Shown: positions 33,390 to 46,599 of the stretch, in pieces
Position numbering within the stretch: position 1 is the first letter of the stretch
Layout of the letters: each line of letters opens with the position of its first letter
Origin: Antedon bifida
Lineage: Eukaryota; Echinodermata; Crinoidea; Comatulida; Antedonidae
DNA: 64,000 bases
Assembly: GCA_963402885.1 (NCBI GenBank)
Contig: OY727097.1
Coordinates: 15,872,001 to 15,936,000 of the forward strand
Direction of reading: 5' to 3'
Made by a program: the position numbers and the translations under genes
The notes under the pieces: model-generated
What the model saw: only the letters and a program-made list of their open reading frames with translations
Database searches by the model: none
Told to the model about the DNA's origin: nothing

Positions 33390-36300
33390 ACTAGATTTAA
33401 TTCGTCACTATGACGAATTATAGGTTATATGCATTGATTAAAATAAAGATAATTGATTTGTAAAAGATATATTGATTGATTGATTTTCTCAGAATCTTTA
33501 ATTATTTATAATATATGCTAGGATCTTGCTAACGCAAATACAATAGCCGGTATCGCAATCCGATCAAAGATCCCTCTGCGCATAATGTCATAAACCACAT
33601 TTGTTACATAATAATAAAGACATAAGTTTCTTTTTATCTAGATTTCATTATAAATCATGTGTATAATCTATACACTAAGAAATAAAATTGAAATACAAAT
33701 AATAAAAAAAAATCTTATTTCGTTTCGTTACCCAAGGTGAGGCTCGATCTCGGTACCTTGAATGCCATAGACACGAGCACAGACCACCGAGCCATACACA
33801 ACTTACTAAAACATGTATAAAGATTCCTCCGTGTATTTACTATTCAGTAGCCACTTTGGTGCAGATAGATTATTACATACCGCAATGAATTATAATTTTT
33901 TACTATGATGACATCTTTAAAAATTTAAAAAAATGATGCACTGTCAAACTATATACTTTTAACTTTAATATATGAACTTCTTAAGAAAGAAAGTTAATGT
34001 TAAGTTTGTTATTTCGGCCTAAGAAAATGTCAACATTTGTTTGATTGTCGAAATTAATTTTTTTTAATTCAATATGCAATTAATGATGACTTAATCAACT
34101 TTTGTTCTCTTAATTTGATAATAAATCATACATATGATACATACACTTCAAGAAAATGAAATAAAAAATAGGTGTTCCCCAGCATTCTGACGATATATAT
34201 TAATTTTAAAATTTAGCATATTTTCACTATTTTGTTAACTTATACGTGCGTAGCCTGTCACTTTTGACGTGCTCGTATAACGCAATTTCGAGTTGAAAAG
34301 TGAATCAAATATGATGATATTATTAAACAAAGGTTGTGAAACAGAAATCGGGAAAAAATAGTGCGCATTACCGTTTAACGCGCAGTGCGCGTGCAAAATT
34401 CTGCGCACTCGTGGCAATTTTTTAACGCTTAAAATTGCCTGAAACGTACTCTAATTTCATCGAAAATAAATTTTGACAATTTTAAAATTTTTAAGCGCGC
34501 GTACGCATGCGTTATATGCGCTACGCACGTAATTATATTGCCATATGATGAAATATGACCTGAAATTTATGAGTACCAAATTTTGTTTAAAAGTGATTCA
34601 TGCATGTGAAGATATGATTACAAACGTGATTTCATTAAATCGCGCGTAGACCGCGTAATTTATGATTGCGCACCGTGAAAACATGACCACCTCGATTCCT
34701 GGCCATAAGGAATATACTCTGAAAAATTGACTTAGCTAGATGAAACTGATGCCAAGATAATTCACGGACAAAATAGTGCTAAGGAAAGAATAAATAAATA
34801 AATAAATAAACTAGAACTTAAACTCGTCACTTGAGGACGAGTTTGGTTATCCGCCCGCAACAAAACGTATCTTGCGTATTAAAGTACTTCTCAGTTATGA
34901 CTTTTCCAAAAAAGTAGCCTATTCAAAATTAAAACTGCCCTTTAAGTGTAATAACCAAATAAATCCTTTTAATTGATTGTTTTCCCGTGATGGGATTCGA
35001 ACCCGGTACCTGTGATACCAAAGTCGGTTGCACTACACATCGAGCCATATGAGCACCTGGTGAAGAAAATCCGAAGAAAGAATCCTCGTTCATTCGGTAT
35101 GTCGTGAACCCCCTCGATGCAAGTTGATTATTACATATCGAACTTAAATCATAATGTTTACTATGATGAAATCTTCACACATTTTAAACAGTGACATATT
35201 ATGAAAGTGCATACTTTCAAGTTTAATATATTAACATGTAAAGAAAAAAGATAAACGTTATGTTTATTGTTTTACTCTTTGAATATGTTTATGTTTGTTT
35301 GATGATAAATATTTCAAAAATTACATTTAATATGCAAATAATGTAGCCATCAAACACTTTTTAACATTCAAGACTATTATAAATTAGACCTATGATTCAT
35401 ACTCTGCAAGAAAATAAAATAAAAAAATGGGGTAACCTTGCATTCTGGTGAACTGTTTCATTTTTAAAAGTAGACATATTTTGGAACATTTTCACAATTT
35501 GTTGACGTTTTCGTGCGCAACCTGTCATGTTTAACGTGCTCGTAGAACGCCATTTCAAGTTGAAAAGTGAATAAAATAACGTAAAATTGTTAACCGAAGA
35601 TTTAAAAACACAAATCGTGTAAAAGAAATGCTCATACGTGTTCCCTGCGCCGTGCGCGCGTAAAAATGTGCGCAACAGTGGCAATTTTTTAAACGCTTAA
35701 AATGACCTGAATCGTGCTCTAATTTAATCAGAAATTGATTTGAAGCATTTTAAAATTTCAAACGCCATTTACGCGCGCACTTTCTAACGTTACAAATTGC
35801 GGTAGCGTTAAAAAAGTTAACTATTGATGTGAAGCAAACGTGGCTGAAAATGACGTTAAAAAATATTCGTTTGTTTCGAAGTTATAACCAATTTAAGATT
35901 TTCAGAAAATCACGCGTAACTTACGCTACGCGGCTCTGACATCGTCAAAAAGCTTGGCTGGACAACTTCAGTAAAATGTCTAAATGCTGAACAAGTTACA
36001 ACATATTATGTTTACACGTTGAAGAGAAACAGCGTGCACAAAATAAGAAGAGTAAAATATTTCAAACGCAATTTACGCGAAAACTTTCTAGTCTCCAAAA
36101 ATTTGTTAAACATTCCAAAAGTTAGCCATTGATGTGAAGAAAACGTGGCTGAAAATTTCGTTAAAAAATATTTATCGGTTGCGAAGTTATGACCGATTTA
36201 AGATTTTCAGAAAATCGCGCGTGACTTACGCTACGCGGATCTGACAGCGTCCAAAAGCTTGGCTGAACATCTTCAGTTAAATGTCTAAATGTTGACCAAG

Positions 36301-36488
36301 TTACAACATGTTATGTTAACACGTTGAAGAGAAAACGCGTGCACAAAATCTGAGAAAGAAAGAAGAATAATAAAAAAAAAAAGAAACACGTACAATAACA
36401 AAGGTTATCCGCTTGTGGCGGATAACCAATAAATAAATAAAGATCCTGACAGAATCAAGAGGTTATATGCATATCATGCATATAACCT
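33390..36488 (+). mobile_element. Composite array unit 2: complete T1 with nested T2
   Basis: T1 starts with CTAGATTTAATTCG at ~33391, with AGGTTATATGCAT at 33422-33434. It ends in the hairpin AGGTTATATGCAT-ATC-ATGCATATAACCT at 36460-36488. T2 is nested within it, from about 34811 (GGTTATCCGC at 34845-34854) to its own 3' hairpin GGTTATCCGC-TTGTG-GCGGATAACC at 36403-36427. T2 sits about 60 bp before the T1 3' end. Each family thus has its motif once near the 5' end and as a hairpin at the 3' end. Confidence 0.75.
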
Positions 36489-36489
36489 A

Positions 36490-37947
36490 ACTAGATCTGA
36501 ACTCGTCACTTGAGGACGAGTTTGGTTATCCGCCCGCAACAAAACGTATCTTGCGTATTAAAGTACTTCTCAGTTATGACTTTTCCAAAAAAGTAGCCTA
36601 TTCAAAATTAAAACTGCCCTTTCAGTGTAATAACCAAAAAAATCCTTTTAATTAATTGTTTTCCCGTGATGGGATTTGAACCCGGTACCTCTGATACCAA
36701 AGTCGGCTGCACTACACATCGAGTCATATGAGCACCTGCTGAAGAAAATCCGAAGAAAGAGTCCTCGTTCATTCGGTATGTCGTGAACCCCCTCGATGCA
36801 AGTTGATTATTACATATCGAACTTAAATCATAATTTTTACTATGATGAAATCTTCACAAATTTTAAACAGTTACATATTATGAAAGTGCATACTTTCAAG
36901 TTGTATATATTAACATGTAAAGAAAAAAGATAAACGTTATGTTTATTGTTTTGCTCTTTGAATATGTTTATGTTTGTTTGATGATAATTATTTCAAAAAT
37001 TACATTTAATATGCAAATAATGTAGCCATCAAACACTTTTTAACATTCAAGACTATAATAAATCAGCCCTATGATTCATACACTGCAAGAAAATAAAATA
37101 AAAAATGGGGGTAACCTTGCATTCTGATGAACTGTTTCATTTTTAAAATTAGACATATTTTGCAACAATTTCACAATTTGTTGACGTTTTCGTGCGCAAC
37201 CTGTCATGTTTAACGTGCTCGTAGAACGCCAATTTAAGTTTTCAAAATGAATAAAACAACGACAACAAGCATTTTAAAATTTCAAACGCCGTTTACGCGT
37301 GCACTTTCTAATGTATTAAAATTCGGTAGGGATAAAAAAGTTAACAATTGATGTGAAGCAAACGTGGCTGAAAATTACGTTAAAAAATATTTATCTGTTT
37401 CAAAGTTATGACCAATTTAAGATTTTCAGAAAATCGCGCGTAACTTACGATACGCGCCTCTGACGGCGTCCAAAAGCTTGGCTGCACAATTTCAGTTAAA
37501 TGTCTATATGTTGACCAAGTAACAACATGTTATGTTAACGCGTTGCAGAGAAACAGCGTGAACAAATTTGGAGCATTTTAAAATTTCAAACGCAATTTAC
37601 GCGCAAATTTTCTAGTCTCCAAAAATGTTCTAAAGATCGAAAAAGTTAGCCATTGATGTGAAGAAAACGTGGCTGAAAGTTACGTTAAAAAATATTTATC
37701 GGTTTCGAAGTTATGATCAATTTAAGATTTTCAGAAAATCGCGCGTAACTTACGCTACGCGGTTCTGCCAGCGTCCAAAAGCTTGGCTGCACATCTTCAG
37801 TTAAATGTCTAAAGGTTTACCAAGTTACAACATGTTATGTTAACACGTTGCAGAGAAACGGCGCGAACAAAAGTGGCGGAAAGAAAGAAGAATAATAAAA
37901 AAGAAACACTACAATTCCAAGGGCTTATCCGCTTGAGGCGGATAACC
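36490..37947 (+). mobile_element. T2 element copy c
   Basis: It begins CTAGATCTGAACTCGTC, with the 5' hairpin and GGTTATCCGC at 36524-36533. It contains the tRNA-like module and the ~300-bp sub-repeats, and ends in the (degenerate) hairpin GGCTTATCCGC...GCGGATAACC at 37922-37947. Compared with copy d it lacks a ~140-bp block near 37255. It is directly followed by a copy of the T1 3' end. Confidence 0.7.
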
Positions 37948-38000
37948 AATAAAGATCCTGACAGAATCAAGAGGTTATATGCATATCATGCATATAACCT
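37948..38000 (+). mobile_element. Orphan T1 3' end
   Basis: Starting AATAAAGATCCTGACAGAAT, this 53-bp piece repeats 36436-36488, including the AGGTTATATGCAT...ATGCATATAACCT hairpin (37972-38000). With the T1 3' end at 36460-36488 it brackets T2 copy c on both sides. Confidence 0.75.
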
Positions 38001-38435
38001 AATAAAAGTGAAAGGTACCAAGTAAGATGTGTTGTGTATTTATTGTCTACGAAAAACAATATAAGCACTTTATTAGTTATCTCGCTGTTTGCGATTTTTC
38101 ACGTTCGAAAACGGAATCGTTTACCCAAACGCAACTTTATTAACTGTTCGCCGAGTGTCGCATTGATTGCAACACACTGCAAACACCAAGATAATGTAAT
38201 GCATATTTGTGCAATGTTCTTACCGGGAGTGTGTAATTTAATGTTTACATTTTGTTGATAAGTCAGTCTGTGGAGCACATGCCAAGGAAGTTAAGAATTA
38301 TTCTTTTCTTTATTGTTTTTTACTTTTTAATTTATAATTTACATTCAATTATCGTACGAAGGAAGACAAATTAAATCCACCACTTTTAAACAAGATGATT
38401 TGACCAGAGGCAAAATCAACAAAATAATTCTTAAA

Positions 38436-40049
38436 CTAGATCTGAACTCGTCACTTGAGGACGAGTTTGGTTATCCGCCCGCAACAAAACGTATCTTGCG
38501 TATTAAAGTACTTCTCAGTTATGACTTTTCCAAAAAAGTAGCCTATTCAAAATTAAAACTGCCCTTTCAGTGTAATAACCAAAATAATCCTTTTAATTAA
38601 TTGATGGGATTTGAACCCGGTACCTCTGATACCAAAGTCGGTTGCACTACACATCGAGTCATATGAGCACCTGCTGAAGAAAATCCGAAGAAAGAGTCCT
38701 CGTTCATTCGGTATGTCGTGAACCCCCTCGATGCAAGTTAATTATTACATATCGAACTTAAATCATAATTTTTACTATGATGAAATCTTCACACATTTTA
38801 AACAGTGACATATTATGAAAGTGCATACTTTCAAGTTGTATATATTAACATGTAAAGAAAAAAGATAAACGTTATGTTTATTGTTTTGCTCTTTGAATAT
38901 GTTTATGTTTGTTTGATGATAATTATTTCAAAAATTACATTTAATATGCAAATAATGTAGCCATCAAACACTTTTTAACATTCAAGACTATAATAAATCA
39001 GACCTATGATTCATACACTGCAAGAAAATAAAAAAAAAAATGGGGGTAACCTTGCATTCTGATGAACTGTTTCATTTTTTAAAGTAGACATATTTTGCAA
39101 CAATTTCACAATTTGTTGACGTTTTCGTGCGCAACCTGTCATGTTTAACGTGCTCGTAGAACGCCAATTTAAGTTTTCAAAATGAATAAAACAACGTAAA
39201 ATTGTTAACCGAAGTTTGAAAAACACAATTTATGTAAAAGAAAAGCTTATACGCGTTCCCTGCGCCATGCGCGCGTAAAAATGTGCGCACCAGTGGCAAT
39301 TTTTTAAACGCTTAAAATGACCTGAAACGTGCTCTAATTTAATCAGAAATTGATTTGAAGCATTTTAAAATTTCAAACGCCGTTTACGCGTGCACTTTCT
39401 AATGTTATACAATTCGGTAGGGATAAAAAAGTTAACAATTGATGTGAAGCAAACGTAGCTGAAAATTACGTTAAAAAATATTTATCTGTTTCAAAGTTAT
39501 GACCAATTTAAGATTTTCAGAAAATCACGCGTAACTTACGATACGCGCCTCTGACAGCGTCCAAAAGCTTGGCTGCACAATTTCAGTTAAATGTCTATAT
39601 GTTGATCAAGTAACAACATGTTATGTTAACGCGTTGCAGAGAAACAGCGTGAACAAATTTGGAGCATTTTAAAATTTCAAACGCAATTTACGCGAACATT
39701 TTCAAGTCTCCAAAAATGTTCTAAAGATCGAAAAAGTTAGCCATTGATGTGAAGAAAACGTGGCTGAAAGTTACGTTAAAAAATATTTATCGGTTTCGAA
39801 GTTATGATCAATTTAAGATTTTCAGAAAATCGCGCGTAACTTACGCTACGCGGCTCTGCCAGCGTCCAAAAGCTTGGCTGCACATCTTCAGTTAAATGTC
39901 TAAAGGTTTACCAAGTTACAACATGTTATGTTAACACGTTGCAGAGAAACGTCGCGAACAAAAGTGGCGGAAAGAAAGAAGAATAATAAAAAAAAAAAAA
40001 AAAAGAAACACTACAATTCCAAGGGCTTATCCGCTTGAGGCGGATAACC
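38436..40049 (+). mobile_element. T2 element copy d (solo)
   Basis: The start is CTAGATCTGAACTCGTC with GGTTATCCGC at 38469-38478; the end is the hairpin GGCTTATCCGC...GCGGATAACC at 40024-40049. The body is collinear with the other T2 copies. The tRNA-like module here has lost the bases just before the B box. This is the only T2 copy not embedded in T1 sequence, so it best defines the element's length, about 1.6 kb. Confidence 0.75.
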
Positions 40050-40472
40050 AATTATCAATATGTCGGGGAATAAAACCCGACAAATCGTGTGTGGTGTGTG
40101 GTTACATTACAAAATTATAGTGGGAACCGAACCGAATAAATTTTCGTCGCAACAGCGATGATTCAACTACAGTAAAGAGTGGGGGGTGCGAAATTGATAT
40201 GGCATGCTCTTTTCCTTGTTCTTCTAATTCATTTATTTGTTTCAAAATAAAAAAACAATATTTACCATTTGAATCTTACCTTTTATTGTATATCTCAATC
40301 ATAACAATTTTAGATATTACATTTTTGACTGCACCTTTTGAATTGGTGAGTTATGAATGTTTGCATATTATAATATTTTATGGTAAATAAACAATTTAAT
40401 TTGCGGAGATAGAAGTATATACAATTTCCAGATTTATTAATATGTAAAATTAAAATATACTTTATTACTTAC

Positions 40473-40571
40473 GTTAGCTTGAAGGTTAACATTAGCATCC
40501 GACTCAATTAAGTTCTGGCAAACAGTGACATTATTGTAATAAGCCCCAAAAAACAGTGCAGTGCGACCACG
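40473..40571 (-). CDS. Ankyrin-repeat exon (33 codons, phase 0)
   Basis: Minus strand: acceptor TCTCATTAG, 99 bases, donor GTAAGT. The product contains RGRTALFFGAYYNN, CQNLIESDANVNLQAN; one ankyrin repeat that is more diverged (GAYYNN replaces AAxxGH). Same length and phase as the exons at 13318 and 9623, so probably part of the same gene and upstream of them. If so, the intron to the next known exon is 27 kb. Confidence 0.75.
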
Positions 40572-40865
40572 CTAATGAGAATAAAAAACAAAAAACTGCA
40601 ACAATTATCTTTTTCAAACACCAATTATTGAAGATTAATTAATCATATTATGTTCAATTCTATGTTTTCTACCCTTTTATCATCACTAGAGAACAATTGT
40701 TTGTTTAAATAACTATTACCAATGACTAATTTTACTATGTGTTTTAAAATGGAATAGTATTTTGTGTGTGATAGACATTTGTTTTGTTTTTGCATCTATA
40801 TTATTTGCTCTGAAGTCAATACATAAGTTTTAATTAATTTGTCATAGTTTTATTTTAAAGATATA

Positions 40866-41181
40866 TTGTCCCCCTAAAAAAATATTTTTTTTAATTTTTT
40901 TGTTGAATATGTTATTTTAATGTCACATAATAGTTATTCACTCTCACAAAAAATTGGGTCTGAAAAAAATGTATTTACCTGAGAAAAATGTAATTTAAAG
41001 CAAAAAATGGTCAAAAATGGTTTTTGGGTAATTTAACTGTTTATTTTGCCTTTTTATAGGTGAAATAATTTTTTCCCCCGTTTTTTTTCTTATGGAAGTG
41101 AACAACTTCATTCAAACTGCAAAATGGCCTATTCAAAGTCCGATTTTAAAAATCTTTATTTTTCATGATTTTGGGGGACAA
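40866..41181. mobile_element. MITE with TTGTCCCCC inverted repeats and TA flanks
   Basis: TTGTCCCCCTAAAA begins the element and its inverse, TTTTGGGGGACAA, ends it, apart from one base. TA lies on both sides (40864-40865, 41182-41183), as expected for Tc1/mariner-type insertion. The interior is AT-rich and non-coding. Confidence 0.65.
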
Positions 41182-41189
41182 TACATCTG

Positions 41190-44030
41190 AGGTGAGCATA
41201 ATACAATATTAAAAAATAATAATTGGGGATAGACTAGGCAGGTAAATTAACTGCTTTAAATTAAACGTTAAAACCTGTATTATGGCCAAAAACTATAATA
41301 TGCCATTTTATATCCATTGGTTGTCAGTCGATTTGACTACTTTTTGCTTTAAATATTACAGTTTTTCAGGTAAATGATAATTTGTTTTGGTAAAATTATT
41401 GGCCAAAATAACTAAATATTATGTGACAAAATGGCATACAACAAAAAAGTTAATTTTTTCAGGTGGAAAATATAAATTTAATTTATGAGATTGTTTAGCC
41501 TGTGAGTAAATTATAATTGGCAAAATATATGTATATGTAGATTCTTACTTTATGTAAATGTATGTGGTACGGTACTCATTTTTCACCACATAAAGAAGTT
41601 GAAACACAATACTATAAGGAAGCTTAGTCATGTGTATCTCTGTTTACAATGATTGTTTTTAAATGCTAAATTATTGAGAACAATCGTAATGTTGATCGGC
41701 AAACAAATATTGTAAAAAATATGATTTGAATCGCTGGGATATTCGTTTATTCAAAGGATGACAATGAATGGAATATTCCAATCCTTCTTTTGAGATTGAA
41801 TTTCCTCAGAAGGCGCATAATTTCCTTTAACTGCTTAGATTAATTAGAAATAAAAACTGCTGACGGCGTAAACAAATAAAAAAAAAATCCTTACTTATTT
41901 TGGGATTTGAAGAGGAATATTTATAGGATGTATAATTGTAGTCTATGTTCAAACGGTTTGTTAGCAACGGTTTTAGCATGTACATTGGGGATTTAGCACA
42001 CTGACCAACAATAAAGATTTCGCGATAAACATCATTTATCTTATCTTATAGTTGTCCTGACAGTACTGAATCTACAATGCATGCGTAACCCAGACATGTT
42101 TTAAGCACGTTAGCTAAATATACCAAATGTAGTGTTTCATGTGGTTTATTCTAAGCGGTTATTTGCTTTTCTTAAGAATTATTTCATAATGTTTGATCAT
42201 TTTGTTTTCTTATAGCGTTTTCTTTGTATTAATACATTATATACATAATTAAAAATGTCCAAGGCATCTCCTGCCATCGGAAGCGCTGGACTGTTGTGTA
42301 ACTTTGATTTCATCACAGTTGATGGACACTTGACATACATTTGGTCTTTACAGTGTAAAGACAATATACGAGATACATTTTAAGGTAAGCCCACGTATGG
42401 AAAGTCAAGTTTAGTTTTATACAACTAAATTAAAGCTGTCCAGCTGATTTTTTTCTTTGAAGGTAGAGTATTTCTTGAATGCAATAAAGTATTATTAATT
42501 AGTAAATCGAATTGAAAAAGATTACGCATTGTATAAACAATGCGATGTGATACTGTGGTATACTGTCGTGTTTAGTTACTGATTATTATAGCACACATTG
42601 TTATACTGTAGGTTTCTCCCTATTGTAGGAAGTATTTACAGCATAGCACATGAAATCCCTGAATCATTGAATGTAGTAGACAATAAAAGCAAGGGAATTA
42701 TCAATCAAGCTTCGTATCCAGTTCCAAAAACAAGCATTCTGCAAACGGCAGATCAAAGTCACAGTTTAACTTTATTAGGATTATAAGCAGTTTACTTCAT
42801 TGTACGTTTTTGATTTGTCTTAAGAAATAATATATTAGCTATGTTATTTCTATAATGTTAATATCGTCCCATAATACGTAGGCTATTTGTTTCAAGTATG
42901 TATCATCAAAGAATATAAAACCTGGATTACATTTGGAGGTTAATCCGGGAGATTTATTTTAATATAAAAATAATTTTGATTTCTCATTGATTTTGTTTTA
43001 CTTGTTTATATGTTTATTGTTATACAGTAAGCGTTCTTGTAATGTATGCATGTGGCAAATGGTTTAGTATAAATTCGTGTTGGTTTGTCACTATTGCTGA
43101 AATCATGTCAGTACTTTTTTCTCGGAATGATGATTGAATAATGAACCTAGTAATTGTTCATGATTTATTGAAATTTGTAATTTGAAAATTAATCAATTTA
43201 TTATAATAGATTGCTGGAATTGTTATTTGAAATATTGAATTTTACTATATTATATTATATACCATATTTGATTGATCACTTAATTTCAGAAAAACAATTC
43301 AATTTCAATTCCAAACAATACTTAGAAGAAAACGAAAAATCACACTAAAATGTTATGTTCCCATTGAGTATATTTAAATTATTTATTATTATTTTCATTA
43401 TTGTTTTTGTTTATTATTATTTTTCTTCTTTTCTGCATCATTGTTTACATTACTATTCCAGTATTTGTATTTTTTTCTCTTTTGTAGGGAAGCCCACTTT
43501 TATTGCACATAATAAATGACAAACAATGGGTATCTACATTATATTACACAGACTGATGTTAATATGTTAATACATTACAGATAATATGTTGGTATTTGTA
43601 TTATTATTTACATAGAAAATAAATCTTGATTTGTAGGCCTACCTGGTCCTGAATGTTCACGCTCTTTGTATTTATAATATGGGTACATATACCAATCTCA
43701 CTAGTCTTTGCACTTTCCGGAATCTATAAAATGTGAACCGATAATGTTATTAATATAAATCCAACTGTTTATGTCATTTAATGACATGCATTGATATTAT
43801 TGTTTAACACAAGATCGTTGATCATGGCGATGACGATAAAGATTATGTTTAAATTAAATAAATTTTGAAGAAAACTAAAAAAAAAGTTGTAAATGTAAAT
43901 TAATAAGTAAATTTATTTCTCTATAATATGCTGTACAAAGATGGAAGGTACTACTCTTTTTACGTTTCAACATAATCAAAGTAAAATACTAATATGATTT
44001 TTTTTCAGTAGTTGCATAGTAAAATCACCT
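41190..44030. other. Mostly gene-free intronic stretch
   Basis: Apart from the weak exon at 42629-42786, I see only AT-rich sequence with no recognisable repeats. It would be the first intron of the ankyrin gene if the exon at 44033-44083 is real. Confidence 0.4.
42629..42786 (+). CDS. Possible terminal exon of an unknown plus-strand gene
   Basis: A strong acceptor (GTTTCTCCCTATTGTAG) is followed by two bases and 52 codons ending at TAA 42784-42786. The residues (YSIAHEIPESLNVVDNKS, YPVPKTSILQTADQSH) have balanced composition, unlike chance frames in this AT-rich DNA. No partner exon was found and no family is recognised. Confidence 0.3.
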
Positions 44031-44032
44031 AC

Positions 44033-44083
44033 CTTCAGGCTATTGTCAGCACAGAGTACTAAAAGACATTTTTTAAGATCCAT
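44033..44083 (-). CDS. Possible first coding exon of the ankyrin gene
   Basis: On the minus strand an ATG at 44083 opens 17 codons, MDLKKCLLVLCADNSLK, ending exactly at a GTAGGT donor in phase 0. That is the phase needed to join the ankyrin exon at 40571. A short helical leader before ankyrin repeats is common. Support is only the fit of phase, position and donor. Confidence 0.4.
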
Positions 44084-44099
44084 TTGTAGTTGCTATACC

Positions 44100-46590
44100 G
44101 TGTACTAGCAAAACATAAAAGAAGTGATTACGATGGATATTAAAAATTGGTTGTTAAATATTTAATAAAAGAATGCAAACGTGGTCTGTAGAGTGTTAAA
44201 GTTTACCACTAATTAAACAAACGTGCATGCTATCAAAATAAACGTTTATATTTAAATCTAAAAAGTTTCCATAATCATAGTTACCGTATCAAAATGTATT
44301 ATCATTTTGGATACTTGTGGTACAGAACAGATCAACAATGTTCTCTCCTTCAGAAATGGTTTCAGATTTGTATATACATTTAAAGCATAGATGTTGTAAG
44401 AGAAAGAATGACGCTCAAAACGGCCACCACTACGACAACGACAATATTTCTATTTAGTGTGCGCAATACTCGTATGGACACCACATTTACTGTTGTATGT
44501 TTGATTTCTTATGAACTATTATAATTTTTTTAATTTAAATATTATACATTTGTAATATAAATGCTTGAAATAAATAATTCTATTCTTCTGATTTATTTTT
44601 ACAGAAACAGAGGAAATGTTCGTTAAGATAAATATCTGATACTTGTATAGCAACATTTGTAGTAGCTAACAAAAAAAGTATACCTGTAGATACATGATGT
44701 TCAAACATTTTACATTAAACACAACCCTATACACTACACTCACGTATAGTTTCGTACATTTTTTAAGTTACTTTTCAAACTCACTTGACTTGTGCTGAAA
44801 TATATGTTTCCTCAATCAACAGTTGACTGTTTTTGTACAGAACACCAGACACTATACATTATCATTTGTATAAGCGATAACAAGTACATTCTAAAAAGTT
44901 GCTGCAACAAGCGTGATTTGTTATTTATTGTTTGCTTTGATCTTATCATAAGGTGATTGGAGCTACACCGATGTGAATTGCCATTTTAGGTAAGCATAGT
45001 AAACCATTATACCGATTTGGTTAACGATGTCGAAGTACAATACAATTCATAATTGTGGAAATACATTTCTCCACAACTAATTCACAGAATGCCAGTGACA
45101 CCTAATTTCAATAGTGTTCTTCTTTGATTGCAGGATAATGCACCATCTATTCATTTTTATATTTATATGGTATAAAAATAGCAATCAGCAGCTTATGTTG
45201 AAATTGATTGTAAATTAAATTTAAAAACCTGTTATTATGCAACAACAAGTGCTACATTATCTATAAAAATCTATTTTTTCAAACTATTTTACATTCCTAC
45301 ATCAAGTTGATGCGTAAATATTTTTAAATATTTATGTGATCAATTTTCAATTTACGTAATTATATAGGCCTGCATATATCTACATTTATAGAGCAAAAAT
45401 ATAAACAAAATGTACTGGAAGTTTATTACTGCCAATAATAAAAGCAAGAATACTTGAACTGAAATAGGAAGAATGTTCATGAGTTGAAAGTTTGACAGTA
45501 TAACGAGGCGGAGCCGAGTGCAGAAAAGAAGTCACTTGTATAGACTTCTAACGACTATTCCCTCCGTTCAGCTAATATAAAATATTCATTGTTAGGTTCA
45601 ATGTTAGTTTTACAATGTACGATTGCATAAATAAAAATAAAAACAAACTATTATTTCATTTTTTTAAAAAAAATATATTTTAATAAATACATGTTAAAAG
45701 AAAGAAATTGATTCTAACATTTAAATTGTCATTTCCATTGTACACATAATACACATTACATAGTTGATTTTTACTTGTAGTTGTAATCAATATGTTTGTT
45801 TTTCTTTGGCATATTATTTTGCACAGAGGCGTCCAATAAGGTAAACTTTAGCTACAGAAATAAATTACAATATTTCACAAAACATTAAGCAAATTATGAC
45901 TAAAAGTAAGCCCAGATGGTTAAAAGAATATTGTATTTTCATACGAACAAATCTAAATTGTACGTTAAAGAGTTGATGTTAAGCCAATCATGGTTCAAAT
46001 TTATTAGTTGTAGTACTAATAACTCAGTCGTTCCAATTTTCCTACCTTATACCGAAAGCAGAGTGACGGACATAGATTCTTAAGACGAAATAGAAAATCA
46101 TCTTTTAATCTTCCAACGATAAAATGTTTCTGTTGTTGTACACAGACGATCAAACGCTTTGATTTAATTATTTGTAATATGATAAAAAGAGGACAGTTTG
46201 TATTGATAATAAGACAGAAGTATACAATTTTTCTCAACACTGTGATTAATTATGGATTGATCCATTTAGTATAGTAGTAGGCCTACGGCAGATCTTCCTC
46301 TTTTGAAACGGTTTTCTGTATTCTAGAATTAAAATTAACATGTTTTGGCTCTTCAATGAAAGACTTAGCTAAGCCTACATCCGATAGGTTCTGACATACA
46401 CGACGGCGATAATATTAATATAGCGATAAATGAATCATAAGGTCCTTATACGATGACGTCACATACTGCCAGCACCCCATTGACTGATTATTACGTAATG
46501 TAATTTTACCGTGCCTTTAGCAAACGGAAGTTAGGATACGGTAGCGTATCTTTAGCCACGGCCTTTATCTAAAAAGGTATACAATATTAT
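44100..46590. other. Gene-free AT-rich stretch
   Basis: No gene, complete element or tandem array is evident here. If 44033-44083 is the first exon of the ankyrin gene, this includes its upstream region; no TATA-type promoter stands out. Confidence 0.45.
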
Positions 46591-46599
46591 GTTCAACCC

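Noticed and set aside
38034-38258. 74-codon plus-strand frame between T2 copies
   Set aside because: No recognisable domain, no splice partners, and a location between repeat units.
42255-42383. 43-codon frame (MSKASPAIGSAG...) followed by GTAAG
   Set aside because: It closes with TAA just before the donor-like site and cannot join the exon at 42629 in frame.
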